A DNA stretch of 64,000 nt from assembly GCA_026874595.1 (NCBI GenBank), contig CM049307.1, positions 80,762,643 through 80,826,642 of the forward strand, given 5' to 3'. Positions 20,689 through 32,322 of this stretch are shown in pieces. The notes beneath the pieces were generated by a model, which saw only the letters and a program-made list of their open reading frames with translations, was not told the origin of the DNA and did no database searches. This DNA comes from Sipunculus nudus (taxonomy: Eukaryota; Annelida; Sipuncula; Golfingiida; Sipunculidae). Numbering within the stretch: position 1 is the first letter of the stretch; the number at the start of each line of letters is the position of its first letter. A program made the translations under genes and the position numbers.

Positions 20689-23109
20689 CTAGTCTGTCAG
20701 AAGAAGCATGTTTGTTTGGTCTGGATTGCACATGTAGGTCTGAAGAGGGGCCCCAAGGCTGGCTTTCAGTCTCATTTTAAAAACCGCAATCATCTGTAGT
20801 TTGGTAGGCCAGTCAAGGTAACTGACACTGCGAATCATTGCAGATAGTCCGGGTGGAAGCATTTTGCTGTTTTTCATACTGAGCATCTGAACGTATGGAT
20901 GAACAACTGCAACCATCCGACTATGGCGGGAGTTCAGTGAGTGAGCATGCGAAAGCTGGGCTTCTAATTCACACCATCCGGATTTGATAAAATGCTTACT
21001 CACACACACTATGGTATTTCGACTCTTTGATATAGCGTCTAAAATATTAGATGTGATAGGAAACCCTGGCCGGAAGTGACGATAATGTAAACACACACGG
21101 TAAGGCCTTGTTTTGTCTTCCTCCAGTGGTCTCACGATATACTCATCAACGAAGTCTTCGTCTTTACTTGAGTAGGAAACGAAGGCATCAAACATAAACT
21201 CATCGTTTTTCTGGGCTGCCTCTTGGTTGAGCGTTATAAGATACTTGACCATGGTTAAGTGATACTGAATTTGCCACTTGAAACGGCAAATCAAGTTCAA
21301 TATCGTTATCAGTAATAATACAATGGCAAAGAGAACAAAAGCAATGGTATCCTCAGTTCTCATTTCCATGCAATGCTTTTCAAGTCTATTGGTTTCGCTC
21401 AGGAGAACATGAGGCTTCCCATCCTCTCCAGTACAAGTCAACGGTCGAGTACTCGAGTGCAGTCCCGTGATGGTGAGCTTACTCCTGATAAGAAAGTATA
21501 TTTCTCTTAACGCTTCACAGGAGCACTCAATTGGATTGTCTAACAAGTTCAATTCTATCTGGCTTTTTGTATTCCTGCGTTTCTGAATTCCTTCCAGGCT
21601 ATCCAGACCAGTACGACTGATATATTGAAACTCATTATCACTCAGATCAATGTACTCAATAGAGTCCAACCATCGAAAATGTCGGTGTGTATCATTTATT
21701 TTATTTCCTTGTAATAATAGCCAACGCATTTTCTTCTGATAGCGGAATATTTGATCCGGCAAGTCATGTATATTTAAGTAAGTCAGTTCCAGGTAAATTA
21801 GATCAGCGTTTCTTGCAAATAGTTCATCAGATATTTTATGTTGAAAGACTTCAGGGGAGACACTGTTATTCATGAGCAACATTTGCAGGTTCGGCATTTT
21901 GTAAAAGAAACGATCGTCAATATGCCCGCACTGGATATCCCGCAGGTTGAGATATTTGAGACGGAACGTGCAGCAAAAAGTTCCATTTAGGTATTTCAGT
22001 CTAGTACCACCAACGTCAAGAAACTGTAGTCCATGTAACGTTAACCAGTACTTTTGACCATCGACGCCGAAAGGATGATACCCAAGCTGATCTAACACAA
22101 CAACACTCAAGTTGGGTAAGAATACTCCAATCACCACTGTATCTTGCACCCTGTTCGGTATAATAGGATTTGATATATTAGGATTGCCGGTAACAAACTT
22201 CCCCCAGTTGAACGTAGGATGTAGTCTAGGGGGTGGGAGAGTAGGGTTACAATGTTTTGCTATATATTGGCACCCTATGTCTATTCTAACCAAGTGTTTT
22301 AATGCGGGAATAAAAAATAATACTTCCCTGTCTCCTACTATCTTGTTATCCCGTAATGACAAATATCGCAGGTGCTTTAGATTTAATAGGAAACCAACTG
22401 TAACTCTGGCGATTTTGTTTCTTTCTAAGTATAAGTGGGTAACATTTGATAGGCATCGTGAGAAATCAGGTTCGACAGTAAGACTGAATCTTAATGTATG
22501 CTTAAGGGCACCATTCAAAGTAATGCGGGTGAGATTTTTTGATGCCCCACAAAATAAATTACCAATGTTGGTTATATCTATGTTACAATGATCTGCAATA
22601 ATTTCATTTAAGTTTGGCATTGGTTTAAATGCATGAGGCATAAACGTCGTCTGAATGTCTTTATTTTTCTGCCAAAACGACAACACCCTGAGCTTATTTA
22701 ACCCCAAGAAGGCGTCACTCTCTACCCGGCTTATCTCTATATGATTGATGAGCAACCGATTCAGGTTTTGATAGGAGATGAAGGAATTATTTTTCAGGAT
22801 GACAATATCTAGAGACAGGAGATTTAACACAGCTATTGGCCACCGCCCGGTGAGATGACTTAACTCGCTTGCAGTTGGTATCTTTAGCAACCCTTCACAT
22901 GTCACTTCAGCTTCAGGTTTGCCCAGTTTTGTTGCAAATTTGACATTACATGGAGACTTGTTGTCTGTTACAGTATGCTGGTGCGAAGGATATGTTAATG
23001 CAGGACTGACGACTGGTCTTATAAGTCCGACAGTGTGTCCTTTTCTACTGGTTTTGGCCATTACAGCCAGAAAACATGCGATCAGCATTGCCCTCATGAT
23101 ATGGATCAT
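20689..23109 (-). CDS. Toll-like receptor, gene 2, 806 aa
   Basis: Same architecture as TLR gene 1. A signal peptide covers about residues 1-19. LRRs run to about 524, with the Pro/Asn-rich insert after Cys280/Cys287. The LRRCT uses Cys529, 531, 559 and 580; a membrane segment lies at about 587-608 and a TIR domain at about 638-789. Box 1 is FDAFVSY, the BB loop RHFRPG, box 3 LDW. The open frame extends 13 codons further upstream, to 23,148, but those codons run through a clear splice acceptor (TTGTTCAATACAG, exon starting at 23,124). I therefore start at the second Met (23,109), which aligns with the start of gene 1. Against gene 1 the TIR differs at 16 of about 155 residues, while one 180-residue LRR stretch differs at about 50. 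The frame is intact. Confidence 0.95.
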   Translation of the reverse strand: MIHIMRAMLIACFLAVMAKTSRKGHTVGLIRPVVSPALTYPSHQHTVTDNKSPCNVKFATKLGKPEAEVTCEGLLKIPTASELSHLTGRWPIAVLNLLSLDIVILKNNSFISYQNLNRLLINHIEISRVESDAFLGLNKLRVLSFWQKNKDIQTTFMPHAFKPMPNLNEIIADHCNIDITNIGNLFCGASKNLTRITLNGALKHTLRFSLTVEPDFSRCLSNVTHLYLERNKIARVTVGFLLNLKHLRYLSLRDNKIVGDREVLFFIPALKHLVRIDIGCQYIAKHCNPTLPPPRLHPTFNWGKFVTGNPNISNPIIPNRVQDTVVIGVFLPNLSVVVLDQLGYHPFGVDGQKYWLTLHGLQFLDVGGTRLKYLNGTFCCTFRLKYLNLRDIQCGHIDDRFFYKMPNLQMLLMNNSVSPEVFQHKISDELFARNADLIYLELTYLNIHDLPDQIFRYQKKMRWLLLQGNKINDTHRHFRWLDSIEYIDLSDNEFQYISRTGLDSLEGIQKRRNTKSQIELNLLDNPIECSCEALREIYFLIRSKLTITGLHSSTRPLTCTGEDGKPHVLLSETNRLEKHCMEMRTEDTIAFVLFAIVLLLITILNLICRFKWQIQYHLTMVKYLITLNQEAAQKNDEFMFDAFVSYSSKDEDFVDEYIVRPLEEDKTRPYRVCLHYRHFRPGFPITSNILDAISKSRNTIVCVSKHFIKSGWCELEAQLSHAHSLNSRHSRMVAVVHPYVQMLSMKNSKMLPPGLSAMIRSVSYLDWPTKLQMIAVFKMRLKASLGAPLQTYMCNPDQTNMLLLTD

Positions 23110-23124
23110 TTTCTTGTCTGCTGT

Positions 23125-23805
23125 CTGTATTGAACAAGAATAAGACATTAATATCAGGAAACTAGTTTTTGTTATTCAAATTTGATAATTAAAAAAAGTA
23201 AACAATGATCGATTATCGATCGATCAGTCCAGGGAGCTTCGACATAATGTAAAAATATATAAACCACATGTTCACTCTTGTATCTTGGTCGATTTTAAGA
23301 TCACCATTCATATAAAAAAGTATATTAAGGTTATCATAAAAGTTCAAGGACACGCTCGGTTCTTCGAACGTTATCCACCACGGCTCACATTTCTGCTTTA
23401 GTGCTGGTTGCTACGTTATGTCCTGTTTTTCACGTGTTTTATCAACACAGAAAAATTTTATTTCTCTTGATAATATATCTTGACGACAAAAATACTTTTT
23501 CAGCAAATACACAAAAAGGTAATGAGATAAATAAATAATAATATATGCCAGTCACCCATAAAATCGATTAATCGACACACGACTTCACAAAATCTTCTTT
23601 TCATATATATATATATGTGTGTGTATATATATATACCTGATATACTTAATATAGCAATATTTATGTAAATTCAAGATCACCATTGTTGTTATCATCAGTT
23701 TTTTTCTTTAATTAGACCCCAGGAATGCGTACATTTTCTGTCAATATTGGCACATCCAGAAGAAAAGAAAGAATTAAAAGGTAAAAAACAGCAAAACAAA
23801 ATTAC
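23125..23805 (-). other. TLR gene 2 intron 1 (5'UTR intron)
   Basis: Donor GCAAG|GTAAT (exon ends at 23,806) and acceptor TTCAATACAG (exon resumes at 23,124), both on the minus strand. It is 681 bp long, AT-rich, with a short AT/GT tract near 23,605-23,635. Confidence 0.65.
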
Positions 23806-23877
23806 CTTGCCTCCGTTGCAGCACAGAAGTATTCTTTGTCTCTCCGCTTACTTAAATCTCAAACTGCAGTATCTGTG

Positions 23878-23880
<3 letters not shown>
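23806..23880 (-). other. TLR gene 2 noncoding first exon (5'UTR), at least its 3' part
   Basis: Conserved with 7,179 upward. The 5' limit is uncertain because a 58-bp (AT)n tract (23,880-23,937) sits where the exon start or core promoter should be, and the conserved upstream sequence resumes beyond it at about 23,950. Confidence 0.45.

Positions 23881-23937
<57 letters not shown>
23880..23937. repeat. (AT)n microsatellite at the TLR gene 2 first exon
   Basis: About 58 bp of AT, 60 bp in unit B. TLR gene 1 has no such tract at the aligned place. Confidence 0.9.
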
Positions 23938-23939
<2 letters not shown>

Positions 23940-24104
23940 CTATAGAGGACCGGTCGTTATATTATTTACGATCACGTGCCAATAGACCAGCAGTTGATGA
24001 CTTGTTGATAATGAATGAATACGAATCCGTAGTTATACAAAATGTCGGTTAGTTTCAGAGAAAAACTGGAGATGTAGATGCGGGTAATTTTAAGATAAAA
24101 TCTT

Positions 24105-25580
24105 ACTTGTTAAATCAGATGATAACATCGGTCGCTGATCTACCCACACCCTGAACTCATGACTTACACCACCAAAATATATAACGAGAGGGTAGTTGGC
24201 AGAGCTTACATATAACTTTAGCAAGTCCAACAGCTAACAAACGTCTATACTATAAATATAATAAATAACAAATTAGTGTTTAAATTTTGTCAAAGTAATA
24301 CATGGTAGAAAGGATTAACTATTGAGTTTTATTCGTTGCGTATATTGTGTTTAACGATATGTCATTACCATATTTACCAATTATTAAATGCTGGTTCACT
24401 ATAAGATACTTTGATCAGATAGAGCAAAAGATGAACCCACGTTAGTATATAATTTTTAACAGTATTCTACTACATAAATTACAAAATAGGATAATAAATT
24501 TCACTTCAGGCCAGGGTGTGTGTATTGCATGAAGCCATTGACAAATACAACAAACGCATGTAGTATGTCCAGAATAAATTTGGATTCACTTAAATACAAC
24601 AAAAATTAAAATCTGCAAAACCCTTTAAAATGAGGGTTCGTAAATGGAGTGCCCGTAAGGAATTAAACCCATACTGATTAAATAAAAACAAATTTTCAGT
24701 TTTTTATTTAGCAACCCAGGGTTGGCCCCCTGGAAAATGTATCCATTTGGGCTGTATCAATACACCGATATACGGATACGAATAGATACGCAACGTCGAT
24801 ACGGTTACCGATGCGCTTTACATACTGTGTCGGGCGTATCGAGGTTAACAATGAATGCTAATAAAAATTGATACAAGACTACTTAACCGGAACTACTTAT
24901 AAATCTGTTCCCCCCTTGTATTTGTTATTTTAGCTGTTAAGACTTAAACGAAACATATGTTTTGCCATATTATCGACTGGATAAGAAATATATATAAGCA
25001 TATCAGGGTTCCGATGACAGGTCGGCGAGTGTGAGCGATATAAGGAGAATATTACTGGCATGAGCCTTTCTAAGGGGCCAATCCACCGGAGTTTGTGGCA
25101 GAAGCCTCCTGATCCGCCCGCCGCTTACGAAAATGAGAGAGTATAAACCCCACCCTGAAAATCAAAATTTTCCTAAATGTCATTTTCCAGCACATGATAC
25201 AGTATATTTATTTTTGTGAAGAATTCTTAGCTCAGTTTTCAACACCGTTTTATTTATGTTTTAAACTTTTATAGGCAAACACTCATGATTATTCGATTCA
25301 TTTAGGCAACTGAAACAAACGATTTCCTAATTTTTTTTTATTATGAGATGCCAAGTTGAAAGAATATTAATTCAAATATGAAATATTAGAAATTGGAAAC
25401 GGAAATCCCGAAATGGCTATATATTTGTTCAAAAGTACGCGTCTTATTCCCCTTAAAAATGAGGGTGGAGAATAATATTTTGTCCAATCATACTTAATCC
25501 TAATCCCTAAAAGTGTGGAGGACAGGTCCACTTCTCTTGACACGAGGCCTATGGTTTCGCTGAAGTAATGAACTCGATAC

Positions 25581-25640
<60 letters not shown>

Positions 25641-25840
25641 ATTACATATTGCTACTGTTATTTTTTTTAATTATGTTATCACAAGAGGGTATGTATATTT
25701 CGTTCTATAACCCATCATTTTATCTCCACATGACTCAATTGTAAGTGAAACTTTTTCTCGATGTGCTTATATACCGGTTATATTATCATATTATTATTAA
25801 ACATAAACCACTATTTCATAATGTTTGTTCAACATCAGGA
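24105..25840. other. Unit A: diverged noncoding stretch
   Basis: The first base that differs steadily from unit B is at 24,105. No gene was recognised. A stretch near 24,760-24,850 has GATACG/CGATAC-like sub-repeats that suggest an old transposon. A mixed (AT)n-(GT)n tract lies at about 25,582-25,641. Confidence 0.5.
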
Positions 25841-25945
25841 GGTAATTGTTCGGGGCTAATAGCCCGGGGGTAATAGTTTTGGGTGGTAGTTGTCCGGGGG
25901 GTAATTGGGGGGGGGGCGAAATTGTCCGGGGGGTATATGTCTTAA
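25841..25945 (+). repeat. G-rich minisatellite, GGGGGTAATTGTCC-like units (unit A)
   Basis: About six imperfect units of a GGGGGTAATTGTCC motif. The same motif makes up the right arm of the large inverted pair at 59,050-59,850, and its complement the left arm. The open frame through it is a product of the repeat. Confidence 0.75.
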
Positions 25946-26574
25946 AACCAAATGCAGCATCCATTTGCAAACACGGCATTCTTCTCTCGAGAAAAAAAAT
26001 TCTGCCAGAAGCGCTCAGAAGATTGGAATATAAAATGTTAAACTGAAACTTTAGCAGCAGACGAAAATGTGGCACCAGCTTGGTCGTGATGATTGAATTA
26101 ATTGTGGTTTCGTCATTTCATTATCACTAGACAAAGACAATTAACATAAAACGATTGATAATGGGAACCAGTCATCTTTATCTTTCCATCATTACACATA
26201 ATTTATTAACCAATTCCCAAATGTAGGAAGTATCTCGCAGACTTTTGCAAGAGCATGGATTACTTTCCAATGGTTAACATGAAATATACTTTAACGTTGG
26301 ATCTACCCTCTGGTTTATTTCTTCAGCTCTCTGACTGCATGGTGTGGCTGTGGGTAAAAAATAATGAGATGCACACGTAGAGCCGTATATTTGTGAGATG
26401 TCCTGTTTTGCTGGCCTTGCTTATCAATATCACATATGAACCCGTCCCGGATTTCCGATCAGTAGTATCTTCGTCATTCCAGACCGCAGCACATGGTCCC
26501 GGGTGGAGCTAATAAAAAACCGGTGGCGCCGTCTGTTGGCGCATCAGTATAAATCAACACAACATCGTGTGTAT

Positions 26575-27998
26575 CTGGGTTGGGTCCTATTACACAGGTT
26601 CTATTACAGTTACTCTTACTTCTTAATCCACTTTTTACTTTTACTATTTCTTTTACAACATTTGATCATCTATAACTATTGCTATTACTTGGTTTCCATT
26701 AGTTTTACCATTACTATTCCTTTACTTACAAATAGTGATACAAGCATATGCAGACCTTGCCCCCTACATAACCCCAGTGATACTTTAATATGTTCGTATA
26801 TTTAAACTGTGGTTTTTTAAATTTTGTCCTAAATTAAAATAAAAAATTATATAGTTTTAAATCTTTCAGTATAAATGAGCTTTCTTTTGCAATTAATGCG
26901 CTTAATTCAGCTAAGTGCAGCATTATTTTCAGCCAGTTCATGATCAGTCCAACATAAACCAAGTTTCGGTAGGTCCATATTCACCACGGTTAATGACACT
27001 TTTACATTTAATCATTCATTTCACACAATGTTCAACAGAAATTTAAATAAAATAAACTTCATGTTAAGCCAGTTTAAAAGAAAAAGGGTAAGGTTTGTAT
27101 AATCATGATAGACAAAAATATTTAAATAATGTTTGGGGCAATTTAATATGATTAAATATTATCAGTACCAGTTCAACACAACATAAATCCAGTAATATAT
27201 ATATGTTATCTTTTCATTATAGAATATACAATGTGCATGTAGCCCATCTTGCTTGTAGCATTCAAATTGAACCTATTCATGTTCATCAAAACACAGAAGT
27301 CTGTGAATTTTCTTGTCTACATCAAATTATTACATCTCGCCAGGTGAGTCCATTTCGATTTTTCTTGAGCAGGTGTTTATTGAACATGAAAAAAAAAATA
27401 GATTTTCAAATACGATCAGGAAGCCATTGTACATAGACTGCAATACTGGTTAGTACAAACAGGGCCTCATTCACTGTTTGTGGCACCACTATTTATTATA
27501 GTTATAAACTTATCAAAGGTTTTGAATCAGACTGTCTACCTCTGAAGTACTCAAACATCAGCAACACTGCAGCAGCACTGTCTTGCTTTAACTGACAGTT
27601 ATTTGCTCCACATTTGTGAAAACTGACCAAGTACTAATGCAGCGTATACTCACCAACCTTAGTTAATGGATCTGTAAACAAATCCAGGGTTTGATCTAAT
27701 TGGGTATCACCTCAAACCAATGCCCGATGCCCCGTGTCCACTGGACCATGACAGCATTTAGCATCAACTAATCACACTACAGCTTTAGCCTTTTCCTGTG
27801 ATTCAGTATAATCATCCTACCACGCTTTGTTCATGTGTTATAACATTTAAAGTAATAGTTATTATTCTATGATTTAGGGTCCTATTACTTTTACTAATAC
27901 AGATTAAAAATTTCTTGTCTTTTACTTTTACTATTACCCTGAAAACTAGTAATTTTCTTCAACCATTATTATAACATATAAGTAATACCCCATCCCTA
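26575..27998 (+). mobile_element. Short hAT-like element, unit A
   Basis: The left end reads CTGGGTTGGGTCCTATTAC. The right end, read inward, is TAGGGATGGGGTATTACTT, with CTATTAC/TTTTACT-rich subterminal sequence at both ends. Flanking 8-mers GTGTGTAT and GGGTATAT match at 6 of 8, but the right flank runs into an (AT)n tract, so this support is weak. No transposase was seen. An exon-like segment at 27,223-27,343 has an acceptor (TTTTCATTATAG) and a strong donor (CAG|GTGAGT) with an open frame of unknown content. Confidence 0.5.
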
Positions 27999-27999
27999 G

Positions 28000-28000
<1 letters not shown>

Positions 28001-28044
<44 letters not shown>
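28001..28044. repeat. (AT)n microsatellite (unit A)
   Basis: Directly follows the right end of the short hAT-like element. Confidence 0.9.
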
Positions 28045-28046
<2 letters not shown>

Positions 28047-29183
28047 GGAGGTCTGTCCCGTTGTTTTTATAGACGCCTTTCTAGGCGCTCACGCGTCATA
28101 ACGTCTTTCTGCAGTGACGTTATCCGTGGCGGTCACGTTATACGTCGTAACCTTTTCGGCCAGCTCTGCACTCGTCTGTCAAAAACAACCCTGTGTTTCT
28201 GTTCAGGGTATTAAAATTAATTATATGTTTTTTTTGTGAAAATAATGGGGGCTGGCTGGCAACTATTGCTTTTAAGTTTTTTTCTACCATGAAAATGGCG
28301 TAAAGTTTCGTTATATCTCACTTACTGGCACATGCAGAATTGACAACAAATGGTTAAAACATATATAACCATTTTTTTCTACCATGAAAGTAGCGTAAAG
28401 TATCGTTATATCTCATGCACTGGCACATGCAGAATTGACAACCAATAATTAAAACATAAGACAACAAACGTTGTATACATCGAATTAGTCAACAGTTTGA
28501 AAGGATCCTCGAAATAAGTGATATTTGTAATTCTTCTACATGTATTATTGACATGCAAATCAGATTAAATAGGACTACAGGTGTCAAAATCTCAAGATGA
28601 ATTATGCAACATGCGGGCCCGGCCGCCGGTTATTACATGGGGGATTCCCCTTCGAAATGCATGAAAGTCACGCGTGCTTACACCAGATCCGAGATCGTTT
28701 AATAAAGAAAAAAATAGCAGTTTCCTTAAATATCACATTATCTTTGTTTATATTTTTTTGCCTAAAAGAAGACAACAACAGATCGGTATCGCGATAGAAA
28801 TTATAGAATGAAATCGTTTTTGCAATGTGAAAACAGATGTATGTTTCCCCTCCCTATTCGCCTCACATCCCCTAATTTTAGGAATAAATAATGACTTATT
28901 CAAAAGTCACAGCATTCACATATAATTTTTATTCCGGTTAATTTGACTTGAAGATTAAGGTCAAGGTCACAGGTTTTCGAACACCTCTGAGATATTGGTA
29001 GAAACAATTAAATTAAAGAAGATATAAATCCATCGGGGGTCAGTGAAAATCACTGGCCCTAACAGGAAAATAAGTTAACCCCGAAATTTAAATATACATA
29101 TTTTTTTCAATCTAAGTTAAAGCACGGTTTGAACAACATATGTTAAACTAGATATTTCTGGGCACCTCAGGTAACATGTGGTA
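28045..29183. other. Unit A: distal noncoding end with a two-copy repeat
   Basis: No gene was recognised. A CTACCATGAAA(A/G)T block with TATCTCA and CTGGCACATGCAGAATTGAC follows twice in tandem (about 28,284-28,374 and 28,378-28,470). The unit ends 37 bp into a repeat whose start reads AACTAGATATTTCTGGGCAC. Confidence 0.6.
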
Positions 29184-29414
29184 ACAACTGGATGTACCTC
29201 ACGACGCTGCACCTGTCAGGTATATGGCTTACCGTGTACATCTGTGTGTGGGCAGTGTCAGACTTTGTCTTGTGAAAACCCGTTTAACCAGTCTTATCTT
29301 GTAGATTCTGACAAAGACCAAGACGAAAACGATGACTCTGAATCTGATGTATGTACATGGTACATGGAAATGTACAATGTAGCCTGCCTAGCCCCGTGCA
29401 ATGACGTCACATGA
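29184..29414 (+). pseudogene. CXC-type protein, 3' fragment in unit B
   Basis: Duplicate of 15,318-15,548. It begins inside the Cys-rich tail because the duplication breakpoint cut the ORF. The visible residues keep CTSRRCTCQVYG and CGQC. Confidence 0.8.
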
Positions 29415-30416
29415 AGTCAACTTGATTCAAGCCTGATGTAATTCTGTTGAAAGACCTGGTTGTGTAGTATTTCTTATATATTACTAACAAATTGCCCAAG
29501 TCAAATTGCTCTAGACGTAAAAGTAGTTGCTCATGACGTCGACATGGATTCATGATGACGTCATACAGAACTTTTATTATGCTTATTTGGTTTTGGTATC
29601 ATGTTTCTATCTGTTTGTAATACATTAATGGGGGTTAAAATGAAGCATTAAGGAGTTATAAACGAGTAAAATTCTGGTCGACGGCCATCTCCCGGGCTTC
29701 GAATTTGGGAGACTTTTTTCTGGAGATCTTTAAGACCAAATAAACAATATGAAATCATAAAACCTTTTGTTGCGATTTTTTTAGGTAAAACCAGATATTG
29801 ATCTGACTATAAGCTGAAAAGGGTGAAGAGCATGTTTATGGAGATAGCATAAGATTTCCATGGAACTACAGAGGGAGTCCAGTTCTTTTCCAGGAGGTAT
29901 ATAGTTATCAAAGAGAGCATGGCTTCTGTGTAACATATATTGTTTGCTCATGCAGTGTTCTAAACCAGCCATTAGTCTTTGACAGATCCATGAGGAGAAC
30001 ACGTAAGGCTTTGTGGGTTATGCTGTCCAGCCGGTGACAGAGCCTGATGCAGCCCCTGTAGTAGCATTTGAAATGATATAAATCATTTCTAGTTATTCTT
30101 CCGACTATTTGATGTATCTCATATCTTGATGAGGCTAACTATTAGATCTAAATACTCTGCAAGTTTTCTTTTCTTTGATGGATTTGAATTAAGGTTAGAA
30201 TAGAGTATACAATTCTTGTGTTATCTTTTGACAATATTAAGGTTTGTAGTAATGGCTGTAATCATGATTACTGTTTGAAGTTATCATAAAGTAATCGTAA
30301 TCATAATCGATTACATGAACTTATTTTGGTAATCGTGATTGTAATCGTAACCGTTTGCATTCAAAGTAATCGTAATCGTAATCGATTACACATATCAAGT
30401 AATCGTCCCATATCTA
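29184..30416 (+). mobile_element. hAT-like element, right-hand fragment (unit B)
   Basis: Copy of 15,318-16,550 including the right inner arm, the GTAATC cluster and the right terminus (CCCATATCTA, ending at 30,416), followed by GTATCCTC at 30,417-30,424. The left part is absent because of the breakpoint. Confidence 0.85.
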
Positions 30417-30464
30417 GTATCCTCATCCTTAACCTCAGTGTCCGAAGATGTTTTTTAACCGGCA

Positions 30465-30544
30465 CTTTGTCACCTTTTTATACACATTAAACGTATAAAT
30501 TGGTATAATTTTATACGTTTAATGTGTATGAAAAGGTGACAAAG
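30465..30544 (+). repeat. Hairpin: 35-bp inverted repeat (unit B)
   Basis: Exact duplicate of 16,599-16,678. Confidence 0.9.
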
Positions 30545-30838
30545 TCTGTGCGTCCGTCCGTCCTTTCGTCGGTTATGCTCCCCAGGAGTCAGATGGATTT
30601 TCCCGAAACCCAGCCACATGCTTACGCTAAAGTGATCAATGGAAAATCTAGGGACTCTCTCGATTTGACCCGATCATGATATCAGCGGTCATGCCATCAT
30701 AGGTTCATGATCTGTCACATTGATCATAACTGATAAAATGGAAATTCTTACAATAGTTGTGGTGAAAATATTTCCTTTTTTGCAACGGCAAGGCCCTATA
30801 TAATTCCACGCGTGATGTAGCCCTCCATTATAAATATC

Positions 30839-30905
<67 letters not shown>

Positions 30906-32322
30906 GTTTAGGATAAATTAATACATTTAAACATCAATTGTTAGTAAACATTTGCAAGTTCATCATGTATATTACAAAAACCCTCAAAAACTTAACATTT
31001 TGCGCTTAGCAAAATATTGCACAAGTTAACGGGTCTTCAAGAGACCCGTTAGCTTAGCGGAAATTGACATCTGGTGAAGTTGCAGTGGAAGCTGCATTGT
31101 AAAGTTTAAGGTCAGATATATAAGCATAAGTTTGGACAAGGCAGTCATAAGGGATGTAATGTGACTACAAGATGTTATAATTCCCAATGACGAACCTCTT
31201 TTAGTGTGTATATCTAACCTTACCTTGAAAAGCCTCAAACAAACTGTTTCCATTTCATTTGATTTTTGGCGAGCGCTAATCACAACCTGTAGATGAAATA
31301 ACCGAATTTGTACCTAACGAATTTGTTGTGCGAAGGCGATTTATACTCCTTCTTTTTTAATTGTGGAATCCGGAAGTCTTAAAATTCCTGTTCGCCAAGG
31401 AAAAAGAGCATGCGCGTGGTTTCTGTAGATCACTTTGCATCAATGAAACTTGAATTTAACCATATTGATGCAGTAAAATAGGAATCGTTTATTTTATTAT
31501 TGTTTCATTATTTAAAGTTAATGTTGCTAATTAAAGAAACGTACATAAACAGGAAATTTTGTTTGAATTTGTTAATTTACAAAAATCATAGTCGAACAGA
31601 TAAATTTGAATATCATATGAGAATGTATGAAAATTAAAAGAAAGCATTAATAACCCTGTATTGAAATGTCATCGACTTTTTGTATTATAAAAGGTTGTTT
31701 CGGTGCTCCGAGTCAATTGTATTTTTTTACCTTGTTAAAGATTGGACTAAGACACTTGGTGTGGAAAAGATGATTCTGTTACAGAAAGATATTTCTGATA
31801 GATAACTAAGAAGTTGAATTTTGTCTACATATATCCCAAATACATATATTAAACCTTCCGTTTGGGAAACAGCTGATATCCTTGAAGGTCAATGACGAAG
31901 TGACGCCTAGTGGCTGCACTTGCGGTCTCTCCTTAAATATTGGTTGGAGATAGTAAAAAAGTGTTTTTAGTGTATAAATTGATAGAGTAAGGTTGCAACA
32001 GTCAAGGATTATATAGGAGCTTAATTTTAGCCGAAAGAAGACTGAAGTGAACTCAGTTTTTCTCCAGTTGTATGCTCAGTAGAGGCCCTAGTACCCGGCA
32101 CGACAAAACTGTGGCCAGCCACCAGTGACTTTCTGACCAGTTTTAGATGATTGGCCACTACATTTGATCGGTCTTTGTATGTCCGACTAAGGACCCTTGG
32201 ATTGTGTTCTAAAACACTAACAAAAAGAGGATTTACTGGTGTCACGATACGCATAAGGCACATTCACAAGGTAAACCACTGTTGCATGCAAACATAAACA
32301 AATCATCTGAAGTTGACTGGAA
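30545..32322. other. Unit B: no gene recognised, one (AT)n tract
   Basis: Twin of 16,690-18,440. It contains (AT)n at about 30,840-30,901 and both substitutions that separate the near-identical tracts (31,205 and 31,332). Confidence 0.5.

Larger units (their letters stand above)
19910..26560 (-). repeat. Older segmental duplication, copy 2 (TLR gene 2 with flanks)
   Basis: Aligns with 3,141-8,150 as described there: the 3' flank, coding exon, intron, noncoding exon and upstream DNA are all shared. Extra DNA in this copy is mainly between about 24,200 and 26,400. Confidence 0.75.
15318..29183 (+). repeat. 13.9-kb tandem duplication, unit A
   Basis: Base 15,318 pairs with 29,184 (offset 13,866) and collinear similarity continues to the end of the unit. 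From 15,318 to 24,104 the two units differ at only two substitutions that I could find (17,337 C versus 31,205 T; 17,464 A versus 31,332 G) plus one- or two-unit changes in (AT)n tracts. From 24,105 onward differences are frequent, with at least a dozen changes in the next 330 bp including a 14-bp indel. The unit contains the right part of the hAT-like element, a hairpin, a LINE fragment, TLR gene 2 and a second hAT-like element. Confidence 0.95.

Noticed and set aside
22112-22591. 159-codon open frame antisense to TLR gene 2 (also at 35,976-36,455)
   Set aside because: It lies wholly on the opposite strand of the LRR coding region, with no signal peptide or domain. It is a shadow of the real gene.
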